Source: SAR86 cluster bacterium AG-447-A08 | GTDB lineage: Bacteria; Pseudomonadota; Gammaproteobacteria; Magnimaribacterales; Magnimaribacteraceae | DNA: 64,000 nt | Assembly (NCBI GenBank): GCA_003212335.1 | Contig: QCQA01000001.1 | Coordinates: 62,001 to 126,000 of the forward strand | Reading direction: 5' to 3' | In this document: positions 53,713 through 62,004 of the stretch, piece after piece | Layout: each line of letters opens with the position of its first letter | How positions within the stretch are numbered: the stretch's first letter is position 1 | The notes under the pieces: generated by a model | Seen by the model: the letters and a program-made list of their open reading frames with translations, nothing else | The model's database searches: none | Told to the model about the DNA's origin: nothing | Program-made: the position numbers and the translations under genes

Positions 53713-55716
53713 TTTCTGCTTTAGTTCTTCCACTCTATCTCTGTAGCTTGCTGCCTCCTCAAACTCAAGATTTTTTGCATATTTATACATTTGGTCTTCG
53801 AGTTTGATAATTTCTTTTTTAACTTTTTCAGGATCATCAAAACTTTCAATTGGATCAAATTCTATATCTCGTAAATTATCTAGTTTCCTTCTTGACTTAG
53901 ACTTACCTTTAACAGATCTAGCACCTTCCATAATATCTCCAATGCCTTTTTTGATACCTTTAGGCTTTATGGAGTGTTTAATGTTAAAAGCCTCTTGTAT
54001 GTCTCTTCTTCTATTAGTCTCTTCAATAGCTCTTTCCATAGATCCGGTTATTTTATCTGCATAAAGAATGGCCTTTCCTTCTAAATGTCTTGCAGCGCGT
54101 CCTATAGTTTGAATAAGGGAGCTTTCAGATCTAAGAAAACCTTCTTTATCTGCATCAAGAATTGCCACTAAAGCAACCTCAGGAATATCTAATCCCTCTC
54201 TCAAAAGATTGATACCAACCAACACATCAAATGCTCCAAGTCTCAAATCTCTTATGATTTCTACCCTCTCTACTGTATCAATATCAGAATGAAGATATCG
54301 AACCTTTGTTCCATTTTCGTCTAAATACTCTGTTAAATCCTCCGCCATCCTTTTAGTCAGGACAGTTACAAGAACTCGATCTCCTTTTCCTACAATCTGA
54401 TTAATTTCTTCTTGAAGATCGTCTACTTGGTGGGTAGCAGGCCTAATTTCTACTTGTGGATCAGTGAGTCCAGTTGGTCTGGCAACAAGCTCAGTTATAC
54501 TCCCCGAATTTTCTATTTCATATTTTGAGGGGGTTGCAGAGAGAAATATTCTTTGACCTGAAAGTTTTTCCCATTCATCAAATCTAAGAGGACGATTATC
54601 TAAAGCAACAGGTAATCTGAAACCATAATCAACTAAAGTTTGTTTTCTTGATCTGTCACCTCTGTACATTCCACCTAACTGAGGCAAGGATACGTGAGAC
54701 TCGTCAATGAATACTAAGGCATCTTGTGGCAAGTATTCATAAAGTGTTGGTGGTGGCTCCCCAGGCTGTCTATCTGATAAAAATCTAGAATAATTTTCTA
54801 TTCCTGAACAAAATCCTAGCTCTTTGAGCATCTCGATATCATATTTTGTTCTCTCTTCAAGTCTTTGTGCTTCAACCAGTTTATTTTCTTTCCTTAAATA
54901 GTCTAAGCGGTGCTTAAGCTCTTCTTTTATAAACTCTATCGCTTGAAGAACTTTATCTCTTGATGTGACGTAATGAGATTTAGGATAGATAGTTATTCTA
55001 GGAACTTCCCTAAATATTTCTCCAGTTAAAGGATCAAAAATTTTTAATGCTTCTATTTCATTGCCAAAAAGCTCTATTCGAAGAGCTTCTTTTTCAGAAT
55101 CAGCAGGGAAGACATCTATAACATCCCCTCTTACTCTATACATAGATCTTTTAAATTCAACTTCATTTCTTTGGTATTGCAATTCTGCAAGTCTTCGCAA
55201 AAGAGTTCTTTGATCTACTTCATCTCCCCTATCTAAATGAAGGACCATTTGCAAATATGATTGAGGATCACCCAAACCATAAATAGCAGACACAGAAGCT
55301 ACAATAACCACATCTCTCCTTTCCATTATGGCCTTTGTGGCAGAGAGTCTCATTTGTTCTATGTGTTCATTTATTGAAGCATCTTTTTCTATATAGATAT
55401 CCGTTGAAGGTACATAAGCCTCGGGTTGATAGTAGTCATAATAAGAAACAAAATATTCAACAGCATTATTAGGAAAATACTCTTTGAACTCTCCATACAA
55501 CTGTGCAGCTAAGGTCTTATTGTGTGCCATAACGATTGCTGGTCTTTGAACTTCTTGAATTACATTCGCCATCGTGAATGTCTTCCCTGATCCTGTAACA
55601 CCAAGAAGTGTTTGATTGAGTAACCCGTCATTCAAACCTTTTACTATTTCATTTATAGCCTTTGGTTGATCACCAGCTGGTTTATAGTTTGATACTAAAT
55701 CGAATTTCTTTGACAT
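53698..55716 (-). CDS. uvrB: Excinuclease ABC subunit B (UvrB)
   Basis: The damage-verification helicase of nucleotide excision repair. The 672 residues show Walker A GVTGSGKT at 39-46, the beta-hairpin region [17 protein letters not shown], the DEAD-like motif [15 protein letters not shown], the QTIGRAARH motif VI, and a C-terminal UVR motif ([21 protein letters not shown], given by its key residues E-E-A-A-x-x-R-D). It has its own upstream region. uvrA and uvrC are not in the window. Confidence 0.98.
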   Translation of the reverse strand: MSKKFDLVSNYKPAGDQPKAINEIVKGLNDGLLNQTLLGVTGSGKTFTMANVIQEVQRPAIVMAHNKTLAAQLYGEFKEYFPNNAVEYFVSYYDYYQPEAYVPSTDIYIEKDASINEHIEQMRLSATKAIMERRDVVIVASVSAIYGLGDPQSYLQMVLHLDRGDEVDQRTLLRRLAELQYQRNEVEFKRSMYRVRGDVIDVFPADSEKEALRIELFGNEIEALKIFDPLTGEIFREVPRITIYPKSHYVTSRDKVLQAIEFIKEELKHRLDYLRKENKLVEAQRLEERTKYDIEMLKELGFCSGIENYSRFLSDRQPGEPPPTLYEYLPQDALVFIDESHVSLPQLGGMYRGDRSRKQTLVDYGFRLPVALDNRPLRFDEWEKLSGQRIFLSATPSKYEIENSGSITELVARPTGLTDPQVEIRPATHQVDDLQEEINQIVGKGDRVLVTVLTKRMAEDLTEYLDENGTKVRYLHSDIDTVERVEIIRDLRLGAFDVLVGINLLREGLDIPEVALVAILDADKEGFLRSESSLIQTIGRAARHLEGKAILYADKITGSMERAIEETNRRRDIQEAFNIKHSIKPKGIKKGIGDIMEGARSVKGKSKSRRKLDNLRDIEFDPIESFDDPEKVKKEIIKLEDQMYKYAKNLEFEEAASYRDRVEELKQKLLIS

Positions 55717-55769
55717 ATTTTTACAAAAAATATTATACGCTGAGATTGTAAGCGTTATAATTACTATAT

Positions 55770-55845
55770 TCCCCGATAGCTCAGTTGGTAGAGCAAATGA
55801 CTGTTAATCATTGGGTCGCTGGTTCGAGCCCAGCTCGGGGAGCCA
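55770..55845 (+). tRNA. tRNA-Asn (anticodon GUU)
   Basis: A 76-nt tRNA with encoded CCA. The acceptor is TCCCCGA/TCGGGGA, and the anticodon stem AATGA/TCATT encloses CTGTTAA (anticodon GTT). The T arm is GCTGG-TTCGAGC-CCAGC. A terminator hairpin follows 6 nt later. Confidence 0.97.
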
Positions 55846-55851
55846 TACATC

Positions 55852-55880
55852 AGGCCCACTGAAAAAGTGGGCCTTTTTTT
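55852..55880 (+). terminator. Intrinsic terminator after tRNA-Asn
   Basis: AGGCCCACT (55852-55860), loop GAAAA and AGTGGGCCT (55866-55874) form a perfect 9-bp stem followed by seven T residues. It isolates the tRNA from the nuclease gene downstream. Confidence 0.93.
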
Positions 55881-55903
55881 ATTGTGATAGTATTAACTTA
55901 CAT

Positions 55904-56632
55904 ATGCCAGCAAAATTATTCAATCCTGAGTCAGAAGAGCCTTTTGTATTCAGCCGTTCAAGAATAGATAATTTCTTGGAATGCAAAAGATGTTTTTATC
56001 TAACAAATAAAATTGGTATTGCTAGACCGCCTTCGTTTCCTTTTAACCTCAATAATGCTGTTGATGAGCTTTTAAAAAATGAATTTGATACCTACAGGGA
56101 GAAACAGGAACCTCACCCTATTATGGTTGAAAATAGAATCAAGGCTCTTCCTTATCAGCACCCAGATCTTGAAGAATGGCGAGAGTCATTGAGACATGGA
56201 ATTAAGCGATTTCATAAAGAAACTAATCTGATCTTAAGAGGGGGTTTAGATGACTTATGGATTAATACAGAAACAAATCAACTAATAGTTGTAGATTACA
56301 AAGCAACCTCCAAAAAAGGAGAAGTCAGTATCGATGCTGACTGGCAAATAGGTTACAAAAGGCAAATAGAATTTTATCAATGGTTGCTCAGAGGCAATTC
56401 TTTTGACGTATCAGACTTCGGATATTTTGTTTATTGCAATGGTATTTCTGAGAAAGACGAATTCAATAATATGCTTGAATTTAAAACGAAGCTCATACCT
56501 TATAAAGGCAATGATTCATGGGTTGAACCAACACTATATGATTTAAAAGAGACTCTTATGAAAGACGAAGTTCCTGATGCAGACTCCAAGTGTAGTTATT
56601 GTTCATATGTTAAAAAAACTTTGATGGTTTAG
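55904..56632 (+). CDS. PD-(D/E)XK nuclease-superfamily protein with four cysteines (RecB/Cas4-like)
   Basis: A 242-residue protein. The nuclease core is GGLDDLW (metal-binding Asp near 116) followed by VVDYKAT (D131, K133), the PD-(D/E)XK arrangement, then GYKRQIEFYQWLL, like the QxxxY motif of RecB-family nucleases. A cysteine pair at C27/C30 (LECKRCFYL) and another at C230/C233 (SKCSYCSYV) bracket the domain, as in Fe-S Cas4/AddB-type nucleases. There is no CRISPR array or cas gene nearby. The ATG at 55904 is used; an open frame extends upstream into the tRNA but cannot be its start. The biological role is unknown. Confidence 0.8.
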   Translation: MPAKLFNPESEEPFVFSRSRIDNFLECKRCFYLTNKIGIARPPSFPFNLNNAVDELLKNEFDTYREKQEPHPIMVENRIKALPYQHPDLEEWRESLRHGIKRFHKETNLILRGGLDDLWINTETNQLIVVDYKATSKKGEVSIDADWQIGYKRQIEFYQWLLRGNSFDVSDFGYFVYCNGISEKDEFNNMLEFKTKLIPYKGNDSWVEPTLYDLKETLMKDEVPDADSKCSYCSYVKKTLMV

Positions 56633-56633
56633 A

Positions 56634-58004
56634 TTAAGCTTTTTTCCAGGTGGTTCCTGATTCTTTGTCTTCAAGAATTATGCCCTTCTCCAAAAGCTCA
56701 TCTCTTATCTTGTCTGATAGTTCAAAATCTTTTTCTTTTCTTGCTTGGTTTCTCTTCAAAATATAACCTTCAATTTCTTCTTCACTGATACCAATTCCTT
56801 CTGTAAAGTAATTTTTAGCTTTGTCTCTAAGTAGTCCTAAAATACTAGAGAGGCTAACCAGTTCTTTAGCCAATAAAGATGCTTCTTCAATTTTATTTTT
56901 TTTCTTGAGGGTATTAATTTGTCTAGCAATTTCGAATAAAACTGATATAGCTGAGGGTGTATTAAAGTCATCTCCCATAGCTTTATGAAATTTATCAGAA
57001 TATTTTGTTTGAAAATATTCTTTTGTTTCATAATCAAGATCTTGCAAAGAATTATAAAGCCTATCCAAAGAATTCTTTGCTTCATTCAATCCAACTTCCG
57101 AATAATTTAGAGGGCTCCTGTAATGACTAGAAATCAAAAAGAGACGCAAGACCTCCGGTGAATTAATCTCTAGAGCGTCTTTTATTGTTACAAAATTCTT
57201 AAGAGATTTAGACATTTTCTCTTTATCAATCCTTAGAGATCCCGTGTGCATCCAAACTTTGGCAAAATCTTTACCAGTTACACATTCAGACTGAGCAATC
57301 TCATTTTCGTGATGAGGAAACTTAAGATCAGACCCCCCTCCATGAATATCAAAAGTTTCACCCAATGCATCCATGCTCATTGCTGAGCATTCAATGTGCC
57401 AACCTGGTCTACCAGCACCCCAAGGCGAGTCCCACTTCAGTCCCTCAGTATTTTTTTTCCAAAGAACAAAATCAGCAGGATTTTTCTTATCTGTATCAAC
57501 ATCAACTCTTGCGCCCGCCAACATATCTTCTAAGTTTCTTCTCGATAATTTCCCATAAGAATCAAAAGACTCAGCTGAGAAATAAACATCTGAATCACCT
57601 TCATAAGCGTGTCCTTTCTCTATGAGGATTTCGATTAGAGAAATAATGGAGTCGATATTATCAGTTGCCCTTGGCTCTGAATCAGGTTCAATCATACCCA
57701 ATGACATAAAATCCTCATTCATTGAATCTATATATTTTTCTGTTAATTCTTTTGGAGAAATATTAAGTTCTTCTGCTCTCGCTATAATTTTGTCATCTAC
57801 ATCAGTTATATTCCTTATGTAGTGCACTTCGAAGTTAATACTTCTTAAATATCTGACAATAAGGTCAAACGATATAAAGGTTCTTGCATGACCAATATGA
57901 GTATCGTCATAAACTGTCATCCCACAAACATACATCTTGATCTTATTTTCTTCTATAGGTACAAGATTTTCTTTCTTACCAGATAACGTATTAAAAACTT
58001 TCAC
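56634..58004 (-). CDS. cysS: Cysteinyl-tRNA synthetase CysS
   Basis: Charges tRNA-Cys. The 456-residue class I synthetase has MYVCGMTVYDDTHIGHARTF, in which THIGH is the HIGH motif and the Cys of YVCGMT is one zinc ligand. GWHIECSAMS and HGGGSDLKFPHHENEIAQSE carry further zinc ligands, and KMSKSLKNF is the KMSKS loop. It overlaps the gltX stop region by 4 bp (ATGA), so the two synthetases are cotranslated. Confidence 0.97.
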   Translation of the reverse strand: MKVFNTLSGKKENLVPIEENKIKMYVCGMTVYDDTHIGHARTFISFDLIVRYLRSINFEVHYIRNITDVDDKIIARAEELNISPKELTEKYIDSMNEDFMSLGMIEPDSEPRATDNIDSIISLIEILIEKGHAYEGDSDVYFSAESFDSYGKLSRRNLEDMLAGARVDVDTDKKNPADFVLWKKNTEGLKWDSPWGAGRPGWHIECSAMSMDALGETFDIHGGGSDLKFPHHENEIAQSECVTGKDFAKVWMHTGSLRIDKEKMSKSLKNFVTIKDALEINSPEVLRLFLISSHYRSPLNYSEVGLNEAKNSLDRLYNSLQDLDYETKEYFQTKYSDKFHKAMGDDFNTPSAISVLFEIARQINTLKKKNKIEEASLLAKELVSLSSILGLLRDKAKNYFTEGIGISEEEIEGYILKRNQARKEKDFELSDKIRDELLEKGIILEDKESGTTWKKA

Positions 58005-59407
58005 AGCGCAGATGCCTCTTTTAATTTTTTTAGAACGTGCTCTGTACCAATCAAATTAACAACTCTATCCAGTTCTGGGCCTTTAGTTTGTCCGGTAATT
58101 GCGCATCTTAAAGGCATGAATAGTTCTTTTCCTTTCTTGCCAGTTATAGAACCAATATTTTTAGTTGTTTCACTCCAGTCTGTAATTTCAGATGGTATAG
58201 CATCACATGCTTGAAGGTAGAACTCCTTTCCAGCGGACCTAATGATATTGATAATTTCCTCTCTTTGCGCCAATGGAGTTAAGAATAAGTTATTTAAATA
58301 CTCTTGAGCCTCATGGGGAAAATTAATGTTATCTTTAATTAGAGCAACAAAGTTTTCGTTATTAACTGAAGCAGGCAACCCTTCGAGGGAATCTTTCAGC
58401 CAAATACTACATTCATTGATATTCAATTCTTCAACCGCTTTCTTTTGCCAATAGAGGAGTTGATCCATATCGAATTTACTTGGTGAACTGGAAATATTAT
58501 CTATTTTGAATTCATTTGCTAACTCACTATGCGTCTTCAGATCATTATCAACTATGGTGTGACCAACTCTAGAAAGATAATTACTAACAGCAATAGGTAG
58601 ATATCCTTGCTCTCTTAAATCATTAATCGAAATACTGCCGTTCCTTTTTGACAAAGGAGCTCCATCAGATCCCGTAAATAGTGAAACATGAGCATATCTT
58701 GGCAGTGAAAGACCTAGTGATTCAAGAAGCGCTATTTGTCTGGGTGTATTACTAAGATGATCGTCTCCTCTCAATACAAGATCAACCCCCATTAAAGAAT
58801 CATCTATTGCATTCGCAAACATGAAAGTGGGCGTATTATCTTTTTTTCTTACAATAAAATCATCGAGATCGTCAGTAGAAAAAGACTGTTCTCCCTTAAC
58901 TAAATCTTTGAACTCGATTGTGCTATTTTTGGGGATCCTAAATCTATATACCGGTTTATTTCCTTTATCCAGTTCATCTTTTACTTCTTTTTCAGTAGCA
59001 TCAGACCAAACTCCCGTATAGCGAGGCGGCTGCCCAGAAGCAATTTGATTTCGTCTAATAATTTTTAATTCCTCTTCGCTAGTGAAGCAAGGGTATATAA
59101 GGTTTTTTTCTAAAAGAGCCTTATAAAACTCTTCATATAAATCGATTCTCTCAGATTGATAATAAGAATCTTCTTTACCGCCTACTTCTGGACCTTCATC
59201 CCAATCTAGGCCCATCCATTTCAAGTCATTACAAATTGCTGTAGAAAACTCCTTTTTAGACCTTTCTAAGTCTGTATCTTCAATTCTTAGGAGGAAAGAT
59301 CCATTATCCTTCTTTGCTATAAGCGAACTAAAAAGAGATGTACGAAGATTTCCAAGATGCAAAAGACCTGTTGGACTAGGACAAAATCTAGTTTTATTTA
59401 CCTTCAT
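58001..59407 (-). CDS. gltX: Glutamyl-tRNA synthetase GltX
   Basis: Charges tRNA-Glu. The 468-residue class I synthetase reads MKVNKTRFCPSPTGLLHLGNLRTSLF, whose HLGN-type signature is intact. GDDHLSNTPRQIALLESLGL and the KMSKS-equivalent LSKRNGSISI follow. The ATG at 59407 was chosen over a start 19 codons upstream because the family begins right before the RFCPSPTG motif. It is divergent from the cyclophilin gene. Whether it also charges tRNA-Gln depends on GatCAB elsewhere. Confidence 0.96.
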   Translation of the reverse strand: MKVNKTRFCPSPTGLLHLGNLRTSLFSSLIAKKDNGSFLLRIEDTDLERSKKEFSTAICNDLKWMGLDWDEGPEVGGKEDSYYQSERIDLYEEFYKALLEKNLIYPCFTSEEELKIIRRNQIASGQPPRYTGVWSDATEKEVKDELDKGNKPVYRFRIPKNSTIEFKDLVKGEQSFSTDDLDDFIVRKKDNTPTFMFANAIDDSLMGVDLVLRGDDHLSNTPRQIALLESLGLSLPRYAHVSLFTGSDGAPLSKRNGSISINDLREQGYLPIAVSNYLSRVGHTIVDNDLKTHSELANEFKIDNISSSPSKFDMDQLLYWQKKAVEELNINECSIWLKDSLEGLPASVNNENFVALIKDNINFPHEAQEYLNNLFLTPLAQREEIINIIRSAGKEFYLQACDAIPSEITDWSETTKNIGSITGKKGKELFMPLRCAITGQTKGPELDRVVNLIGTEHVLKKLKEASAL

Positions 59408-59481
59408 GTCCTTAATATATTGGAAGCTTAACCATAAAGTTCGTATTATAGCCTCCTCACGCATATGAATTTAAAAGAAAT

Positions 59482-60072
59482 ATGAACAAACTCACTTCCC
59501 TCTTAAGCTTAGTTATAATTTTTATTGGGCTTTCTTGGATTGCGGGCTGTTCTCAAAATGAAAAGGAGATAAAAGTGATAACTTTTGAAACAACACTAGG
59601 CCCAATAGTAATAGAGCTTTTTGAAGAAGAAGCACCTGTAACATCAAAAAACTTCTTAGAGTATGCAGAAAGTGGTTTTTTTAATGGAACCTTATTCCAC
59701 AGAGTGATTCCAGGTTTTGTTATACAGGGTGGAGGAATGGAATCCGGTATGGTTAACAAAGAAGGTAATCCCCCCATTATGAATGAAGCAAATAATGGTT
59801 TAAAAAACCTTAAGTGGTCTTTATCAATGGCTCGTACCAATGATCCTCATTCAGCGAGCTCTCAATTCTTCATCAACCTGGTAAATAATGTCTCTTTAGA
59901 TCATACAGAAGAAACTATTCAAGGTTGGGGTTACGCAGTATTTGGAGAGGTTGTCGATGGCTTTGAAACTGTTGAAGCTATTGCCTCTGCTGCTACAGGT
60001 TCCTCTGGTTTTCACCAAGACGTGCCTCTTGAAGAAATTTCTATAATAGATACCAAAGTCACCACTGAATAA
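59482..60072 (+). CDS. Cyclophilin-type peptidyl-prolyl isomerase, lipoprotein
   Basis: A 196-residue cyclophilin-type PPIase. The N-terminus is a signal peptide with lipobox IAGC (Cys23), so it is probably membrane-anchored in the periplasm. The cyclophilin core follows: TFETTLGPIVIELFEEEAPVT, FHRVIPGFVIQGGG (catalytic Arg), NDPHSASSQFFINL and YAVFGEVVDGFETVEAIA. In E. coli the PPIase in this position (PpiB, beside lpxH) is cytoplasmic; here a lipoprotein signal is added, resembling a PpiA-like location. It is followed by lpxH after 19 bp. Confidence 0.9.
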   Translation: MNKLTSLLSLVIIFIGLSWIAGCSQNEKEIKVITFETTLGPIVIELFEEEAPVTSKNFLEYAESGFFNGTLFHRVIPGFVIQGGGMESGMVNKEGNPPIMNEANNGLKNLKWSLSMARTNDPHSASSQFFINLVNNVSLDHTEETIQGWGYAVFGEVVDGFETVEAIASAATGSSGFHQDVPLEEISIIDTKVTTE

Positions 60073-60091
60073 ATAAATTAAAAAAGAAAGA

Positions 60092-60814
60092 ATGGCTTAC
60101 TGTTTTATATCTGATCTCCACTTGCAAGAAGGTAGGCCAGATATTACTAAAGCATTTCTAGAGTTTCTTGACGATACTGCCTCTAAAGCTGAAAAGCTAT
60201 ATATCCTTGGAGATTTATTTGAAGCCTGGATAGGCGATGATGATCAAAATAATTTCATCTCAGAAATCCAGGCAGCCCTACTAAAAACTAACAAGACTAC
60301 AAAAATCTTTTTCTTGCATGGTAATAGGGATTTCTTGATTGGAACAAAATTTGCGTCTTCCTCTGGTTTCGAACTTCTTCATGATCCTACTATTGAAGAA
60401 ATGTTTGGAAACAATGTTCTCCTAATGCATGGAGATTTACTCTGTACAGAGGATCATGATTATCAGGCCTTTAGAAAGACTAGTAGAGATCCCAAATGGC
60501 AAGATGAATTTCTGAATAAGTCTATTCAGGAGAGGCAAGAAATTGCTCTTAATCTAAGGACCATTAGTAAAGAGGCAACTGAAATTAAGAAAGATGAAAT
60601 TATGGATGTATCTACAACTGAAGTTATTAGAATAATGGAAGAGTCTTCTGTCAATCTGCTAATACATGGCCATACACATAGGCCAAAATCTCATAATATT
60701 AAAGTCAATGATCAGCCCGCTGAAAGGATTGTTTTAGGAGATTGGGATACATACGGCTGGTATATATGGATGGACTCCAGCTCTTGCGAGCTAAAAAATT
60801 TTCCTATCTCCTAG
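60092..60814 (+). CDS. lpxH: UDP-2,3-diacylglucosamine diphosphatase LpxH
   Basis: Cleaves UDP-2,3-diacylglucosamine to lipid X in lipid A synthesis, so the cell makes lipid A. The 240-residue calcineurin-like metallophosphoesterase has the metal-ligand motifs FISDLHLQ, LGDLFEAWIGDDD, FLHGNRDFLIG, MHGDLLCTEDH and IHGHTHRPKSH in the usual order. It is coupled to the cyclophilin gene, as in E. coli. Its 3' end overlaps the convergent membrane protein gene by 11 bp. Confidence 0.96.
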   Translation: MAYCFISDLHLQEGRPDITKAFLEFLDDTASKAEKLYILGDLFEAWIGDDDQNNFISEIQAALLKTNKTTKIFFLHGNRDFLIGTKFASSSGFELLHDPTIEEMFGNNVLLMHGDLLCTEDHDYQAFRKTSRDPKWQDEFLNKSIQERQEIALNLRTISKEATEIKKDEIMDVSTTEVIRIMEESSVNLLIHGHTHRPKSHNIKVNDQPAERIVLGDWDTYGWYIWMDSSSCELKNFPIS

Positions 60815-61463
60815 ATACAAAAAACAACTGAAACAATAGTCCGATAATTAAAGTCAACATCCCCAAAATAACTCTTGGATCACTGTAATAGCCAATTGGT
60901 TCAACGGGGAATGCAATTGTCTTTTGTAATGCAGCAATCTTAAAAGCATGCCTATCTCTCATGTCAGGATGAGTAACTACCTCCATGAATGCTCTACGGC
61001 TTTTATATCTCATTAAAGCTGCTTGATCCCAAGTCTCTGCCCCTTCGATACCAACTATATCCATAGATTCCCAGATAGCATAACCTCCAAAGATTGGGTG
61101 TGAGGCTCGTTTTAGAAGATTTGGCCACATATGCTCCATGTATCTAGACATCAGTTGATCAGCTGACTCTCCTGAATTTGCACCCTCTACATCTTCGGGA
61201 TTCTTATTCATCTCTATACTGTTCACCATAATGAATTGCCTTCCAGTATCTTGCTCCATAAACTTTCGGAGAAAATCTTTTCTTAGCTCAGATGAGATAT
61301 AAAAGTCATCTTCGGAGTCTGAATACATTTCGAAATTTCTTAAATTTTGATCATACTTAATTAGGAAATCCTGTATTTCTTCTTCACTTAGCTTCCCTCC
61401 CATATCCGTATACCAGAAGAAAAAGCATGCATAAAGCGTTACTAAAATTAACCAAGTTTTCAT
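60804..61463 (-). CDS. Membrane-anchored DUF1330-like protein, function unknown
   Basis: A 219-residue protein. The hydrophobic N-terminus (TWLILVTLYACFFFWYT) may be a signal or anchor, and a C-terminal segment at about 197-216 (VILGMLTLIIGLLFQLFF) is a clear membrane helix. The middle (about 76-188) includes FIMVNSIEMNKNPED, MVGIEG-type and MRYKSRRAFMEVVTHPDMRDR-type segments, a pattern like ferredoxin-fold DUF1330/EthD-like proteins. I could not place it in a characterised family. It is convergent with lpxH and faces the umuD promoter region. Confidence 0.7.
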   Translation of the reverse strand: MKTWLILVTLYACFFFWYTDMGGKLSEEEIQDFLIKYDQNLRNFEMYSDSEDDFYISSELRKDFLRKFMEQDTGRQFIMVNSIEMNKNPEDVEGANSGESADQLMSRYMEHMWPNLLKRASHPIFGGYAIWESMDIVGIEGAETWDQAALMRYKSRRAFMEVVTHPDMRDRHAFKIAALQKTIAFPVEPIGYYSDPRVILGMLTLIIGLLFQLFFVSRR

Positions 61464-61536
61464 ATGTACGATTATCGAATATCTTTTTTTTATTAATAGT
61501 AGGTTAAAAGCTTTACAAAATCATCCTTTAATTATA

Positions 61537-61552
61537 CTGTATATATATACAG
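61537..61552 (+). promoter_or_regulatory. LexA (SOS) box of umuDC
   Basis: TACTGTATATATATACAGTA (61535-61554) is a perfect 20-bp palindrome matching the LexA consensus CTGT-N8-ACAG. It overlaps a likely -10 (TATACT, 61533-61538) and sits 20-38 bp upstream of the umuD ATG, so LexA should repress the pair until DNA damage. It also suggests LexA is encoded elsewhere. Confidence 0.93.
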
Positions 61553-61572
61553 TATTAATTTATAAAACCCTT

Positions 61573-62001
61573 ATGAAAATTGACTATCTGGGCGATGCAT
61601 CAGAGGAGGATTTATCTCTTCTAGAGATCCCCTATTTTTTGAATACTGTTCGGGTAGGTTGGCCAAGTCCAGCCGATGATTATGTAGAAAGGCCTATAGA
61701 TCTGAATGAATACTTAATTAAAAATTCAGCTGCTACATATTTTGTTCGCGTAAGTGGAGATTCAATGATAAATGCACATATAGGAGATGGAGCTATCCTT
61801 GTGGTAGATAGAAGCATAGAGCCAAGTCATAACAAAATTGTCATCGCATCAATCGATGGATCGTATGCATGCAAGCGGTTATTACTGAAACCAAAGATAT
61901 GTCTCATGTCTGAAAATCCAAAATATCCACCCATACTGATCAGTCAAGAAGAGGAGTTAGAGATAGCGGGTACAGTGATAGCCTCTATAAATCTTTACTA
62001 A
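61573..62001 (+). CDS. umuD: UmuD translesion-synthesis accessory protein
   Basis: UmuD is activated by RecA-stimulated self-cleavage and then works with UmuC as DNA polymerase V. In this 142-residue protein, VGWPSPADDYVERPIDLNEYL and TYFVRVSGDSMI carry nucleophile Ser64, and YACKRLLL carries base Lys101; both catalytic residues are intact. By alignment with the E. coli protein the cleavage site is Val28-Gly29, where E. coli has Cys24-Gly25. A LexA box lies upstream and umuC starts 3 bp after the stop. The valine at the P1 position is a possible tuning of cleavage rate. Confidence 0.93.
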   Translation: MKIDYLGDASEEDLSLLEIPYFLNTVRVGWPSPADDYVERPIDLNEYLIKNSAATYFVRVSGDSMINAHIGDGAILVVDRSIEPSHNKIVIASIDGSYACKRLLLKPKICLMSENPKYPPILISQEEELEIAGTVIASINLY

Positions 62002-62004
62002 GCT

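Noticed and set aside
55811..55903. Upstream in-frame extension of the PD-(D/E)XK gene
   Set aside because: It runs through tRNA-Asn and its terminator; the ATG at 55904 follows the terminator and precedes the conserved region.
55904..56632. Cas4 of a CRISPR system
   Set aside because: Motifs are Cas4-like, but there are no direct repeats, spacers or other cas genes anywhere in the window.
59408..59464. Longer N-terminus for gltX
   Set aside because: The extra 19 residues precede the universal RFCPSPTG start and lack family similarity.
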